NCBI GenBank assembly: GCA_934747885.1
Contig: CAKVHE010000002.1
Span: forward strand, 310,001 to 374,000
DNA: 64,000 nt
Direction: 5' to 3'
Source of the DNA: an uncultured Clostridia bacterium
GTDB lineage: Bacteria > Bacillota > Clostridia > Christensenellales > UBA1242
The translations under genes and the position numbers were made by a program. The first letter of the stretch is position 1. The number at the start of each line of letters is the position of its first letter. This document shows positions 1-11,100 of this stretch, piece by piece. A model generated the notes under the pieces. The model had not been told where the DNA came from and searched no databases. It saw only the letters and a list, made by a program, of their open reading frames with translations.

Positions 1-1938
1 TTCATTATCGTTTGAGGTTGTGACAATAATAGATGTGCCGTTTACGGTAAATTCATAAACTTGATAAAACTCTTTGTAGCTATCAAAACTGGTTAATATT
101 TCGGTGGAAATATAACTAGCCATTTCGTAGTTTGGCAAGGTGTAAATTTCAAGTTTGTAGTTGCCTGGTTTGGTAAAACTAATGTGGTCGCCTGCCAAAA
201 AGTCATAAAAATTGATGTATTGGGTGCCGTTGTAGGTTAGGGTGGAATTAACGGTAACATTATAACTTTTGCCGCTGCTAGATTGATAGTAGTCCGAAAC
301 GGTAAGCGTTTTTGAATTGGTATCAAAACTAAAGGTGTTGGATAAGGTAAATTTTACGCCGCTACTGTCGTAGTGTGAAGTGTCGGTATCAATATTATAG
401 CAATAGGTATTAAAACGGAAGGCGTAAAAGGTATTAAAGTTAAATTCGGTATTGTTTACATAAACCAAAACATCACAATTAACCTTGTCAATAATATCTT
501 TGTAATAGCCATGTAGTTGGGTTAATTCAGTTACGTTTCCGTTTTCTTTTACGGCCAAATTAACACCATCGCCGGTTGGCTTTAAAATACGGATAGTAGA
601 AGTAACGGTGTTGGTAATGGTGGTGCTGTTTGTTAGCACGCCATTTAGGCAGTTGCGCAAATAGTTAATATTTTCACCATGCACACTGTAACTGTATTGG
701 TTTAGATAAATTGCAAAGTCGTAAATATTATTAGAAGATACCGGAACTTTGGTAATAACTTTAAAGGTTTGAAGTTGTGAGTAAGAATTTGTAAGTTCTA
801 GGTCGCCCAGATTGCAGTTTAGTTCAAACACCGAGTGGTCAACTTCTGGGGTATAAAACCAAATAGATTTGGCGCCGTCACCATCGGTTAATATTTCAAT
901 ATCTTTTAGCTCGGTATTTACTATTGCACCGGTATTTTGAGCGTTCATATCTTTTTGTGTGATACTAAAAGCTAACAGGTCAAAAAATTTGTTTATATCC
1001 GCACTAGAAACCAACATATTTTGAGTAGTTTTTGTAGTGGTTTTGTCTATTGCGATATTAAGGCTGAGTGCCGAGTTAAACACATAATAATTTTCGGCAC
1101 CATACGGATCAAATGAAAAGTTTGCTTTATTGATTTTGTTTGCACTGCTAAGAGCAGATTTGTAGTTTGCGTTGTAATAATTTATTACAAGGTTTGGCGT
1201 TAGTATATTAAAGGTTAAGGTTACGTCTTGCGTGCCGTTTTTTGATTTAAAGGTGATGGAAGTTTTGCCAATGTAGCCCTTTGGAACAACCAAGGTGGTA
1301 GTTGCGCTGGCGTTAGGGGTAGCTTTTGCGGTAAAGACGGAGCCAGTTAAAACCAAATTGTACAAATTTTGTGCATAGGTTAAATCAAGTTCGCCATCTG
1401 CAAAAATATAATATTCACCTTTATAGATATAAACCGGTGAACTTTTTTCGCCTGAGTTTATACGAAGATTGGCAATATTGCTTTCCACTAGGCTTGGGAC
1501 AAAGTCAAAAGACGATTGATGGTTGGAATAACTACCGTCCGGTTCACGGATAGAATAGTTTACAATATATCTTGCTGGCGTGGTAAAGTAATAAGACGAA
1601 GTGTTTTCGGTGCTGCCAGAAAAATTGCAGTTTCTGCCTAGTTCGTCTTGTGTAAGTGTGTAAAGCGCGGTGCCGATTTCTTGTTTGATATTAAGGCTGG
1701 TTAATGCGGCGCCCTTTGGGTTGATTACTAAATAACTTACCATGTTGTCGGTGTTGTTTCCAAAAATTTCGGTTGAGGCAGAAATTGTGTTGGCTGTTTG
1801 TTGCATTTCGGTTTGGTTTGGCGAGGTGCTAAAATTGCTATTTTTGTTTTGCATTAGTTCAACGCCAAAGGAAAACATAAGGGCGACAATAGTTGCAATA
1901 ATGCCAAATAGTGTTAACTTTTTAAAAAGTTTGTTCAT
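1..1938 (-). CDS. Large exported surface protein, C-terminus cut by window edge
   Basis: The reading frame stays open from an ATG at 1938 to the left edge, giving 646 codons with no stop, so the C-terminus lies outside the window. TAGGAGAAACC precedes the ATG and is a good ribosome site. The N-terminus (MNKLFKKLTLFGIIATIVALMF) has two lysines and then one hydrophobic helix: a signal peptide or membrane anchor without a lipobox cysteine. The rest is rich in Asn, Thr, Ser and Tyr with alternating hydrophobics, as in beta-rich extracellular proteins; I recognise no named domain. It starts 42 bases after the virD4-like gene on the same strand, so the two are probably co-transcribed. That makes it a candidate surface component or substrate of the secretion system, which is inference. 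It could equally be an unrelated adhesin-like protein. Confidence 0.8.
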   Translation of the reverse strand, partial: MNKLFKKLTLFGIIATIVALMFSFGVELMQNKNSNFSTSPNQTEMQQTANTISASTEIFGNNTDNMVSYLVINPKGAALTSLNIKQEIGTALYTLTQDELGRNCNFSGSTENTSSYYFTTPARYIVNYSIREPDGSYSNHQSSFDFVPSLVESNIANLRINSGEKSSPVYIYKGEYYIFADGELDLTYAQNLYNLVLTGSVFTAKATPNASATTTLVVPKGYIGKTSITFKSKNGTQDVTLTFNILTPNLVINYYNANYKSALSSANKINKANFSFDPYGAENYYVFNSALSLNIAIDKTTTKTTQNMLVSSADINKFFDLLAFSITQKDMNAQNTGAIVNTELKDIEILTDGDGAKSIWFYTPEVDHSVFELNCNLGDLELTNSYSQLQTFKVITKVPVSSNNIYDFAIYLNQYSYSVHGENINYLRNCLNGVLTNSTTITNTVTSTIRILKPTGDGVNLAVKENGNVTELTQLHGYYKDIIDKVNCDVLVYVNNTEFNFNTFYAFRFNTYCYNIDTDTSHYDSSGVKFTLSNTFSFDTNSKTLTVSDYYQSSSGKSYNVTVNSTLTYNGTQYINFYDFLAGDHISFTKPGNYKLEIYTLPNYEMASYISTEILTSFDSYKEFYQVYEFTVNGTSIIVTTSNDNE

Positions 1939-1980
1939 TGGTTTCTCCTAGTTAATATAGGTTGTGTTAAAATTTTATTT

Positions 1981-3960
1981 TTAGCCCAAAACTTTACGAT
2001 TTCGTTCGCGAATATCATAAAATACTTGTTCTTCGTTAAGTCGGCGACCAGGGATGTATGGCATATCCATTTGACCTATTTTATAAATGTCTGGAGCTTC
2101 AAAGTATGGGGTAATTTCGGAGTTTATTGGGCCTTTGCCAAAAACTTTTACAATTAGGTTGCCCATTTTTAATTTGTCTAGGTCGGAAGGGAACAGCAGT
2201 GGTCTGGTTTGCAAACTGGTGTTAGTGCTTGGCGAGGTTTTGCCGTCGCTAGTTTTGCTTTCGCCTTTACTTCCAACTTTTATAGTATAGTTGCCAAGTT
2301 CTTTACTAAAGGCTTCACGGGTTTCTTGCGATGGCGTACCAAGGAAGATACGCGTGTTGCAGTTGTCCATAACGATACTTGCGGTGTTTTTGCCGTAGCA
2401 ATTTTCGAGTTGGGCATAAGATTGAATAATCATATTTAAGTAAATGCGGCGAGAACGAGCAACGGTAATTATTTTTTCTAGTTTGGATAGTGGCGGCATA
2501 TTTGCAAACTCATCCAAAATAAAGAACATAGCGCGTTTTAATGCTGGCGGCTTAGATTTTGAAGCGTCCTTTGAAATAACTTCGTTTTGACGCGCTTTAT
2601 GAACAAATTCCTTGTATGCCTGTGAAATACAAACGGTTGCAAGAGCATAACGCGTTTCTTTTTCGTCGGGTATTTTCATAAAGAAAGCCGTAGGTCGTTC
2701 ATCAAAACTTTGAAAGTCTAGTTCATTTTTGCTGGTAAGATAGCAAATACCATTGTCGGCAAAAAGCGCCAATTTTTGGTTAAGGGTGGACATATAACTA
2801 TCGCGAGTTTGTTTTGCGTTGGAATAAACGATATGCGAGCAAAGTTCAACTGTTTTAGATAGTGGGCTTCTGCCATTAAAATAGTCTTTTACGTATTCTA
2901 GGTCGTTTTCCTTGTTCATTGCAATTTTGTATAGGTTGTAAAAGTTGTAGCGGTCAACCGTCATGCCAAGGGCAGGGTTTTCGCTATCTTCTAGCATTGC
3001 AATCATAACGGCAACCATATAGTCGCGGGCACCTTGCTCCCAAGTTGCTTGTTTTGGATCGGTTATTGGGCAAAGAGCCGCCGCAATATCGTTTATGTCA
3101 TCAAAACATTCGTCACGCAGTTTGGTTTTTTCTACTTCAACTTCGGTAAAGGCATCACGCAAAGACGAAAAGGCTTTGTTGTCAAATTCGTACCATTCTT
3201 TGCTGTTTATGTCACCAACTCTCACAAAACCATAAGCGTTTATGTCGTCATTGGTGTGCTTAAAAATTTCTTGTTCTAGGTTTAATTGTCGTTGATATTT
3301 GGTATAAATAGATTCAAGGGGGTTCCATCTAAGCGAGTTGTATGGGTTAATTAAGTCCAAAACTTTTACGTCGTAACCTTGTTCTTTTAAAAACTGGCTG
3401 TGATGTGCAAAAAGTTCACCTTTTGGGTCAGTAATAAACATGCTAGATTTTGTTTTCATTTTGCCCAAAATTTGAATGGTAGGTTCTACAAACGCGGTAG
3501 ATTTACCAACACCGGTGGTACCAACAATTAGTGCGTGATAACTAGGGGTGAAGTGTATTTTTATGTCGCCACGGCGATATACCGCTCTAAAAGGAATACC
3601 TTCGGTATAAAAGTCGCCAAGGTTGGACCAAAAGCAGTGTTTAAACTTGGCATCTAGTTCTTTGCCTTCAATCCATTTTACATTTTCAAGGTCTTTTTCG
3701 CCTTTAAGACTGCTGCCGTCTTTTTTATCTGCGCCAGTAAACGAAACCAAATACACAACAAATATGGTGCCGCCAACCAACAGGGCGTAGGTATAGGTGT
3801 CACCCATTGTTGCCGTTGATATAAATTCTTCAAAATGGAAACCGTCTGGTTTCATAAACAGGTAGGTAATTGTCATGCCCAAAATATAAGAAATCGCTGC
3901 AAAAATCAAACCCCAAAAAATAAATTTTTTCATTGTCGCTTTTAAGTCTGTTTTGGCCAT
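1981..3960 (-). CDS. VirD4/TraG-type T4SS coupling ATPase
   Basis: A 659-residue protein of the VirD4/TraG/TraD family, the inner-membrane ATPase that recruits substrates to a type IV secretion system. Two hydrophobic helices lie near the N-terminus (about 13-35 and 55-75). The Walker A motif GTTGVGKST starts near residue 147 and the Walker B motif FFILDEFANMPPL has D483-E484; between them lies the usual all-alpha region. The family motif RRIYLNMIIQSYAQLE follows Walker B. I place the start at the ATG at 3960 because AGGGG lies 8 bases upstream; a GTG at 3969 is in frame but has poor spacing. A promoter with an extended -10 lies just upstream. The gene diverges from the pilin/VirB6/VirB4 operon. 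The family identity is firm; whether it carries DNA or protein cannot be read from sequence. Confidence 0.93.
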   Translation of the reverse strand: MAKTDLKATMKKFIFWGLIFAAISYILGMTITYLFMKPDGFHFEEFISTATMGDTYTYALLVGGTIFVVYLVSFTGADKKDGSSLKGEKDLENVKWIEGKELDAKFKHCFWSNLGDFYTEGIPFRAVYRRGDIKIHFTPSYHALIVGTTGVGKSTAFVEPTIQILGKMKTKSSMFITDPKGELFAHHSQFLKEQGYDVKVLDLINPYNSLRWNPLESIYTKYQRQLNLEQEIFKHTNDDINAYGFVRVGDINSKEWYEFDNKAFSSLRDAFTEVEVEKTKLRDECFDDINDIAAALCPITDPKQATWEQGARDYMVAVMIAMLEDSENPALGMTVDRYNFYNLYKIAMNKENDLEYVKDYFNGRSPLSKTVELCSHIVYSNAKQTRDSYMSTLNQKLALFADNGICYLTSKNELDFQSFDERPTAFFMKIPDEKETRYALATVCISQAYKEFVHKARQNEVISKDASKSKPPALKRAMFFILDEFANMPPLSKLEKIITVARSRRIYLNMIIQSYAQLENCYGKNTASIVMDNCNTRIFLGTPSQETREAFSKELGNYTIKVGSKGESKTSDGKTSPSTNTSLQTRPLLFPSDLDKLKMGNLIVKVFGKGPINSEITPYFEAPDIYKIGQMDMPYIPGRRLNEEQVFYDIRERNRKVLG

Positions 3961-3993
3961 GGCATGCACCCCTATATATTATTAGATAAATAA

Positions 3994-4021
3994 ATTATAA
4001 CATACCTTAAAATAACCTCAA
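3994..4021 (-). promoter_or_regulatory. Predicted promoter of the virD4-like operon
   Basis: Read leftward: TTGAGG, 16 bases, then TATAAT preceded by TGT (extended -10). It lies 34 bases before the chosen start. With the rightward promoter at 4087-4116 it makes a divergent control region of about 175 bases. Confidence 0.6.
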
Positions 4022-4086
4022 AACAAAAAATGGGTATTTTTGCAATTTTTTAAAATTTTTTATTGCAAAAAATCAGTCAAATTTAT

Positions 4087-4116
4087 TAGACAAAGGGGTA
4101 GGCTTTGTGTTATGAT
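4087..4116 (+). promoter_or_regulatory. Predicted promoter of the first VirB2-like gene
   Basis: TAGACA, 18 bases, TATGAT with an extended -10 TGT immediately before it. The coding start at 4138 follows with TTAGGAGAG as ribosome site. Confidence 0.6.
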
Positions 4117-4137
4117 ATTTTTAGTTAGGAGAGAAAA

Positions 4138-4470
4138 ATGAAATTGTTATATAGACTCGCAAATTTGGGAAATATTTTACTAACAAACACTAGCGAAAGC
4201 GTAACCGATCCAAATTCAAACGCTGCCACCGACCCAATCTATGATTTTTTGGACATTTTTGGTCCGGTGCTTATGAGTTTGCTTTTGGCAGTGGGAATAA
4301 TTTATTCCATTGTGCTTGGCGTGCAATACAGTAAGGCAGAATCGGGTGACGAGCGCGATACAGCCAAGAAAAAAATGACCAACGCCATAATTGGTTTTGC
4401 CACCATTTTGGTACTAATTGTTATTTTGTATGCACTAAGACGTCCGCTGGTTGCATGGCTGACTGAGTAA
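4138..4470 (+). CDS. VirB2/TrbC-like small two-helix membrane protein, copy 1
   Basis: A 110-residue protein with a short N-terminal stretch and two hydrophobic helices (about 38-60 and 80-102) joined by a charged loop containing KAESGDERDTAKKK. Size and layout match VirB2/TrbC pilins and their Gram-positive relatives, which are small two-helix proteins encoded beside VirB4 and VirB6. It is clearly a paralogue of the next gene: both have the pattern AVG-x-x-Y-x-(I/V)-(I/V)-LGV-x-Y-x-KAE, then A-K-K, then AI-(I/V)-GF. AGGAGAG precedes the ATG. A pilus or channel-subunit role is inferred from context; alone it would be called a hypothetical membrane protein. Confidence 0.8.
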   Translation: MKLLYRLANLGNILLTNTSESVTDPNSNAATDPIYDFLDIFGPVLMSLLLAVGIIYSIVLGVQYSKAESGDERDTAKKKMTNAIIGFATILVLIVILYALRRPLVAWLTE

Positions 4471-4508
4471 AGTTTTTGTCAAATTTTGTAAAAAAGGCAT
4501 CAATTTAT

Positions 4509-4537
4509 TTGCTAAGCCCTTTAAAATATGTTAAAAT
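4509..4537 (+). promoter_or_regulatory. Predicted promoter of the second VirB2-like gene
   Basis: TTGCTA, 17 bases, TAAAAT with an extended -10 TGT. It lies between the two pilin-like genes, so the second copy can be transcribed on its own. Confidence 0.5.
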
Positions 4538-4570
4538 GAAAACACTATAAAATATTAGGAGGAAAAATAA

Positions 4571-4903
4571 ATGAACTTTTTGCTAAGAATGGCAATGATG
4601 CTAACAACAACAACCGAAGATGCAACATCTGGCTTGAATGCTGCTGGACAAACACTTAAAAGTACTTTAAGTAAAGTGCTAAAAGTTGTATTGCCAATTA
4701 TTTTCAGTGTCATTACAGCCGTTGGTGTTGTATACTGCGTAATTTTGGGCGTTAACTACGCCAAAGCAGAAAAGACTGAAACTCGTGAAGAAGCTAAAAA
4801 GCGTTTAATTGGTGCAATTGTTGGTTTTGGTATCGCAATTGTTGCTTCGCTTATTTTGTGGATCCTATTTGGAACAAGCATTTTCGATACTATTTTTGCT
4901 TAG
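4571..4903 (+). CDS. VirB2/TrbC-like small two-helix membrane protein, copy 2
   Basis: A 110-residue paralogue of the preceding gene. The N-terminus (MNFLLRMAMMLTTTTEDATS) is followed by two hydrophobic helices (about 38-62 and 80-105) flanking a charged loop KAEKTETREEAKKR. A perfect AGGAGG stands 7 bases before the ATG, the strongest ribosome site in this operon, and an intrinsic terminator follows the gene. Own promoter, strong ribosome site and own terminator suggest a product made in excess over the rest, as expected for a pilin or major channel subunit. That role is inference; the paralogy with copy 1 is direct. Confidence 0.8.
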   Translation: MNFLLRMAMMLTTTTEDATSGLNAAGQTLKSTLSKVLKVVLPIIFSVITAVGVVYCVILGVNYAKAEKTETREEAKKRLIGAIVGFGIAIVASLILWILFGTSIFDTIFA

Positions 4904-4959
4904 GAAATCGCAAATTGATAGAAAGAAGTTTATATTTCCTCTATCAAAGAGTCAATCAA

Positions 4960-4995
4960 AAAATAATCACCTCGTTTGGGGTGATTATTTTTTTG
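4960..4995 (+). terminator. Intrinsic terminator after the VirB2-like genes
   Basis: Arms AAAATAATCACC (4960-4971) and GGTGATTATTTT (4980-4991) pair fully around an 8-base loop and run into a T tract. It separates the two small genes from the large VirB6-like gene. Confidence 0.85.
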
Positions 4996-5164
4996 TGAAA
5001 AATTTTTACGCAAAAAAAATTGCAAAAAGTGACAAAATAGCGCAAAATCGTTTTGTTATTTTTGGCGATTGTGTTACACTAGTAGTAGCTAAAATTATAT
5101 CCGCTTTAAAGAATAAATATATAAAACAATTACACACACTAATAAAAACAAAACATAGGTAGTT

Positions 5165-8100
5165 ATGAACAAGTTACTTCAAATAATTTTTAGCCTAAAT
5201 AGTTTGGTCGGTGCCAATGGGGCGGGGGCATCGTCTTCTAGCAATGCCGGTCAATCTTCGGGTGGAGATGGGCTTAGTACTTTTTTTGCCGGTTTACTTA
5301 ATGTTCTTAGCAAAGTAGGCAAGTTTTTGTGGTCACTTTTGATTAACCTTGCTTATGGTCTAGTAAAGTTTTGTTTAAATTTTGTAGACTTGTTGCAGTT
5401 TTTTGTTCAAAAACTGGTTGGTATAGATGCATTTACTAGAGAGGGCGGTTTTAAAAGCCTTTCTAGCTTAAAAGATACCGACATTATTGTTCGGTTTATT
5501 TTGCAAGATGGCGTGCTAAAAGTCTTTAAATCTATTGTAATAATTGCCATAATTTTAATCATCATATTTGCTATTCTTGCCATAGTGCGTTCCAACTACG
5601 AGGCTGCAATAGACGGTAGCGGAAAAGAAACAGGCAAGGGTACTTGGGATACCATTCGCAAATCGTTTAGGGCGCTGGTTATGATTGCCATTGTGCCAAT
5701 TTTGCTTATTGCTGGTGTAATTGGCTCAAATGCCGTGCTAGCATCTATTTGTAATGCCATAAAGGGCGACAATGATCTCACCATAGGTGGGCTAATTTTT
5801 AATGCCTCGGCATACAACGCAAACAAATACCGCGAATACGCAACCACAGGGGTGCGTACGCCAATGCTGGTTTCTAGTGGTACTGAGGTGGTAAACCCTT
5901 CTTCTTATCGCACCAACAAAGATATGCAAGTTTTGTTTTACAAACTAGCAACCAACAAAATTTATATTCAATATGTTTCTGACGATCAAGATTTTATTGA
6001 CAAACAGCGCACAAGCTATTTGTGGGCCGATTATATCACCGAAGAAGACGCTAGGCTAGACGAAGAAGAGGCAGCAATAAGTGATTATATGCGTCAATTT
6101 TTTAACGACTTTAAGGAGTTTTATCGCACCTATTGCCAAGATGGGTTGTTTAGTTCGTTGCCGCTGGACAAAATGAATATGGGCTCTAATATGATCACTA
6201 GCATTTACCGAACCAATTTCAAGCGCAACAAGCAATATCGTGATGCGCACTTTGATTTTGCAACCACTTACTATGCATCTGGCACCATAAATTGTGGCTC
6301 AAAAGATGATGGCAGTTCAATTTTTGCATCAATAATTGAAAATAGCAAAAACTATAGTGATTACGAAACCTTTGCAACCATTCCGCAAGAATATTATGTT
6401 ATGGCGGATATGATGGACTATGCCATTGAGCATAACGTAAGATTTTATATGGTAAATGCCAACAACAGTTCTATTTTGTGGAGCAACATAAAACTTACAA
6501 GCGACGAAGATGCCGAAGAGGTTAATATTGACGAATATGTCAAGGGCGATATTTATCAAAGCCCAAGTGGTAGGTATTATCAAAGTACCGGCACCGATTT
6601 TAAAAAGATAGCAAGCAATTATTTTTATGTTCAATACTATGATGGAACAACTCGCGCATATTGGTCCAAGGATGGCGCAACCAGTGAAAACGAGGGCGCA
6701 ACCTACATTATTTGTGTGCGTGGCGTGGGCGATCAAGAGGGTAAATTTATTCCGGTAACTCAAAGCACCACCGACTTTCGATCAAACTTTTTGTCATCAT
6801 CTTATAATGGTCCAATTGTGGCACGTGGCGTGTTTGCGGTTGACTTTTTCCCGGCTGACTACAATGAGCCAAGCGCTATTAGCGAACAAAAAGTGGATGA
6901 AGATGGCAACGAAATTATTACTAAAAATGTAGTTTCGCCATTCTCGGTGTCGGACACTCGCTCGCTTACCGAAAAAATAGACTCAACCGACTTGCGTCAA
7001 GCCACTGCAGTTGGCAAGGTTGTGTCGCTAGTTGGCAACTTTGTAAAAGATGTTGCTTCCTCTATTGGTGGCGCAATAAACAACAGTTTTATGCTTATTG
7101 GCGAAGAAGCGGACGGCAAATTGTATCAAAACTCAAACATAAAGTATTTTGCCTACAATAAAAATGCTGCCGGTAGTGTTACATCTGTGGTGTTTTATGA
7201 CGAAAGCGGAAGGAAAATAACCATTGGCGGACGTGACTCTACCAACCGGTTAAATACCGAAATTACTGTAAAAAGTATAGAAACCGTTACCGATTATTTA
7301 CTGCTTCAAAATAGTGTGTATGGCGCTTATGTAATTCCGTGGACGGCTTATGATGCCGGTGGTGGACTTATTAGCACCTTAATTGCAATGGAAAGTGCTT
7401 CTTTTTCGGACGATGCCAAACACTTGACAGTTGCGCAGTATTCTTATGACAAAGTTACTTTTAAAGACGGCAACGGCAAGGATATAACTATGTTCCTAAA
7501 TTGCCGCTTTAATGGTGTTGCAAGAGGCAATGCAAGTAATTTAACCAATAGCAGTAGTTACGTAAAATCTGGCGAATTTTATGTTTATGACCAAATTTCC
7601 TCTCAATTTTTGGGCATCGGTCGTGACGTGTATTTGCAACGCAAGGCAAACTTGGTTGTTACAGATACGGCAATTATGGAAACGAACGGCAATGTGCTTT
7701 TTGATATGGACAACATAGAAGGTTTGTATGACAACGTTGGTGTAAAGTATGTTAAAAAAGGTCTCAACTTTTTAAAGACAATTGTTGAACAAAATATAAG
7801 TATTGCTAGCTTTAACAATATTTATCGTAGCATAACTAAGACTGCTGTAAGTGGGGTTGAACTTATTCCGTCTGTTATGGCATCTGAAATGCGTGCAGGT
7901 CTGTCAGCAAAAGTAAGGGAGTTTGACCGCAGCTATTATAGCGTAGATTATGCCGAAGAAATTGATGGCAAGCCATCAACTTCCGGAACCATAACCTTTA
8001 AAGATCGCAACAACAATGAGCTAGCGGAAACCTTTGAATTTACCAGCGTAGAAAAAGTAGAAAAAACCACAACGTTATATATCGGCGTGGCTATGCGCGG

Positions 8101-11100
8101 TTACAAAGTAGCGAGTGGCTATCGAGTCGATCCAAACAACGCAAGTTATGCCGTTTTAACAGATAGTCCGTCTTATACAAAATATGAAGATGATACTATT
8201 CCAAGAAATATTTTGGAATCTATCCAATCGGCTCTTGGCTACGTGGACAACCGAACTGAAACCAATCGCTTGGTTTATACCTATCCATTAACAGTAAAAT
8301 ATTCTTATTCGGCGTACAAGTCTTCGGCGGGCAGGTCAATTATTTTGGGTGCGTCTATCAATGATGTGTCGATTGGTACACCAACCAGTAGTTTGAGTAG
8401 ATATGTTGCACCAACCAACTTGCTAGAAATAAAAAATGGCAATGTTTATTGCCGTAGCCTAAACCAATATGTGGCAACGCGCGATAGTTTGAAAGAACTT
8501 ATTGCACAAAGCACCACAAACAATGTTTATTTTAGCGGCACAAAAAATGACGAAGATGCTGTTATCAACCCAGGCTTTGGCTTAAATTCTTCAGGAAGCG
8601 AAAGTGGGGTGAATGTTTCTTCGGCGTGGAACACAACTAGTGTTGCTGAATATGATGACTTTTACATTTACTTTTCTCGTGGCAAAATTTCGGGCGGGTT
8701 ACTCTTTGACCTTGCTTTGCAAATACCAACTATTGATATTTTTGACCTTTCAAAAATACGCTTAATATTCCGCTTTAAACTTGCATGGGTGCACCATTAC
8801 ACCGAAAACGTTTTGTATCGTTTGCAGGCTGGCGGGTATGTGCTAGATTACAACTTTAGACCAGAAAGCGGTATTGGCATTGGATATTTGTTTACCTTGG
8901 GTAACATTGATCCGCTTGTTTTAGTGTTCTCAACCGCGCTAGTTATAAACATCTTGCTTCGTATGGTTTGGGGCTTAATTGCTCGTATTTTTGAAATTGT
9001 AATTTTGTTCATTTTGTCACCGGGCTTTATTTCAACTATGCCGTTTGATGGTGGTGACAACTTTGGCAAGTGGCAAAAATCTATAATAGAAAAAGTTTTG
9101 GTAGCCTATGGCGATTTAATAACACTAAACTTATACTTTGTACTAGTTCCTTTGCTAAAAGACGTAACTACGGGACTAGTTAAGTACGAAGACTTACCAA
9201 CAACAATAACCGGAGTTACAGCAATGATCAAAATGCCATTATCTAGTATTTTTGCAACCATAAAATCAGGTATAGCGGCAGGGCTTGCAAGCATCGGGTC
9301 GTTGTTTACCAAAATTGGTACTATTGGAGGCGGCAAACTTTGTGGTGCAATTGGTACAAATGTGCTTCTTGATGCCGCAACCGATTCGCAACTGGTTATT
9401 ATTGAATATGTAAACCGACTAATTTACATTTTGTTCTTCTTGGTTTTAACAACCATGCTACAAACGATGCCTAGCGTAATAAGCAAAATTATTGGTGCAG
9501 AAGATACAGCAGCAAGCAAAGGTGATGCAACCAAGAAAAATGTTAAGGACAACGTAAACAAAGTTGCCGATTATACCTCAGGTAGAGCAATAAAGGCGGA
9601 AGTAAAAGATCTTGCAAACACGGCGGTAAGCTTTACGCCAAAATGGGCGATAGATGGTGCCAAGACACTTGCAGTAAAAGCCGCAGGTGCAATTGCTGGT
9701 GGCGTATCAAAGGTTGCTGGCAAGGCAGTAAATTCCAAGGCTGGACAAGCGGTAGTAAAAGGCGTTAAGGCGGTTGGCGAAGGCGCCAAAAACTTTGCTC
9801 AACAAACCAAAGAAACCGTACAAGATGCCTTTAAAGGCATAAAGGGTCGAGAAAATAATACGGTGCCAAAATTTGATCCAAAAACTCAAACGGAAAAGCA
9901 AATTGAACACGAAATGGCTGATTATAACCCTGAAGATATTTTGGATCAAACAACCGAAGAAGAATTGGACAAACGCGCAGAAGAAATTAACAAAATGCCG
10001 GATGACGTTGCAGAGTCGATGCAAGCCTTGCTTAACAACATTAGTGGGCGTATGGATCAGCTAAACAAAGATGTAGAAGACAAAATGAATAAATTCTACG
10101 AAGAGTTGGAACTTGCAAGTGATGTGTCGGCTGAAGAGCAAAAGAAACTGGAAGAAAACCTAGAAAGTTTGCGCAGTCAGGTTTCGGACGAAGAACTAGA
10201 CAATCAACTATCAACAAGCAAAACCGAACTAGAAAATGCACGCGCTAAATTGCAAAAAATTGAGGCCCTTTACCGTCAAGAAGGGGTAGAAGGCAAGTCC
10301 AAATACTATGTTCAAAACGAAAAAGGTGACTGGGTTGAATCCACAGCGGGAACTCCGGGTGCAAAACGTGTTGGTCAAATAAAGCAAGAACTTACTCAAA
10401 CCTTTGAACAAGCGCGTGGCGAGTATCGTGCGGCCGAAGAGCAAAAACAAGTCCGCGAAGAAATACAAAAGAACATAAATACCGAAATTGCAAAGCAAGA
10501 AAAGTATATGGAAGCAACTGGCAAATCGTTTGCCGAGGTTGATCCAGAACTTATTGCAGAGTTTGGCGATAGTGAACTGAAAAAACGCGTGAATGACGCT
10601 ACCGTAGCAAAAGATTTAACCAACGAACTTTCAAAGGCAGTACACACTCAAGACGGCACAAGCGTCTTAAACGAAGAAGAGCTTAAAAAGATGTTTGAGT
10701 CGGATAAGTTTAAGGATCTAATAAAGCAGTCGGGCGACATTACAACTGACGAAGATTCCGCAAAACTAGAAAAGGCTCAAAAATACGCAGAAAATGTTGA
10801 TAAGTATCAGGCCGAACTTGATGAAATTGCACGTAAAAAACAAGCAACTAGTGAGTACAACGCCCTAAAAGATGCCTTAAAGGCCGCACAAATGAACAAT
10901 GAGTACGACTTAAAAATTGCTGAGTTAGATCAACAATTAAAACAAAAATTTGAGGAACTAGCCAAAGAAACAGATGCGTCTGCAAAGATGGTGTTGGAAA
11001 CTCAAATAAGCCAACTAAAACGCAGTATGTCAATGGCAAAAGAGTCCAAGTTTGAGGCGCAATTTGATGGCTACAAAAACAATATTGATGCGCGAAATGA

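Noticed and set aside
1371..1951. Plus-strand frames of 60 and 69 codons
   Set aside because: Both are antisense to the exported-protein gene, which has a signal-like N-terminus, a good ribosome site and an unbroken 646-codon frame.
4809..5162. 117-codon frame overlapping the second pilin-like gene
   Set aside because: It runs through the intrinsic terminator and has no ribosome site; the sequence is low complexity.
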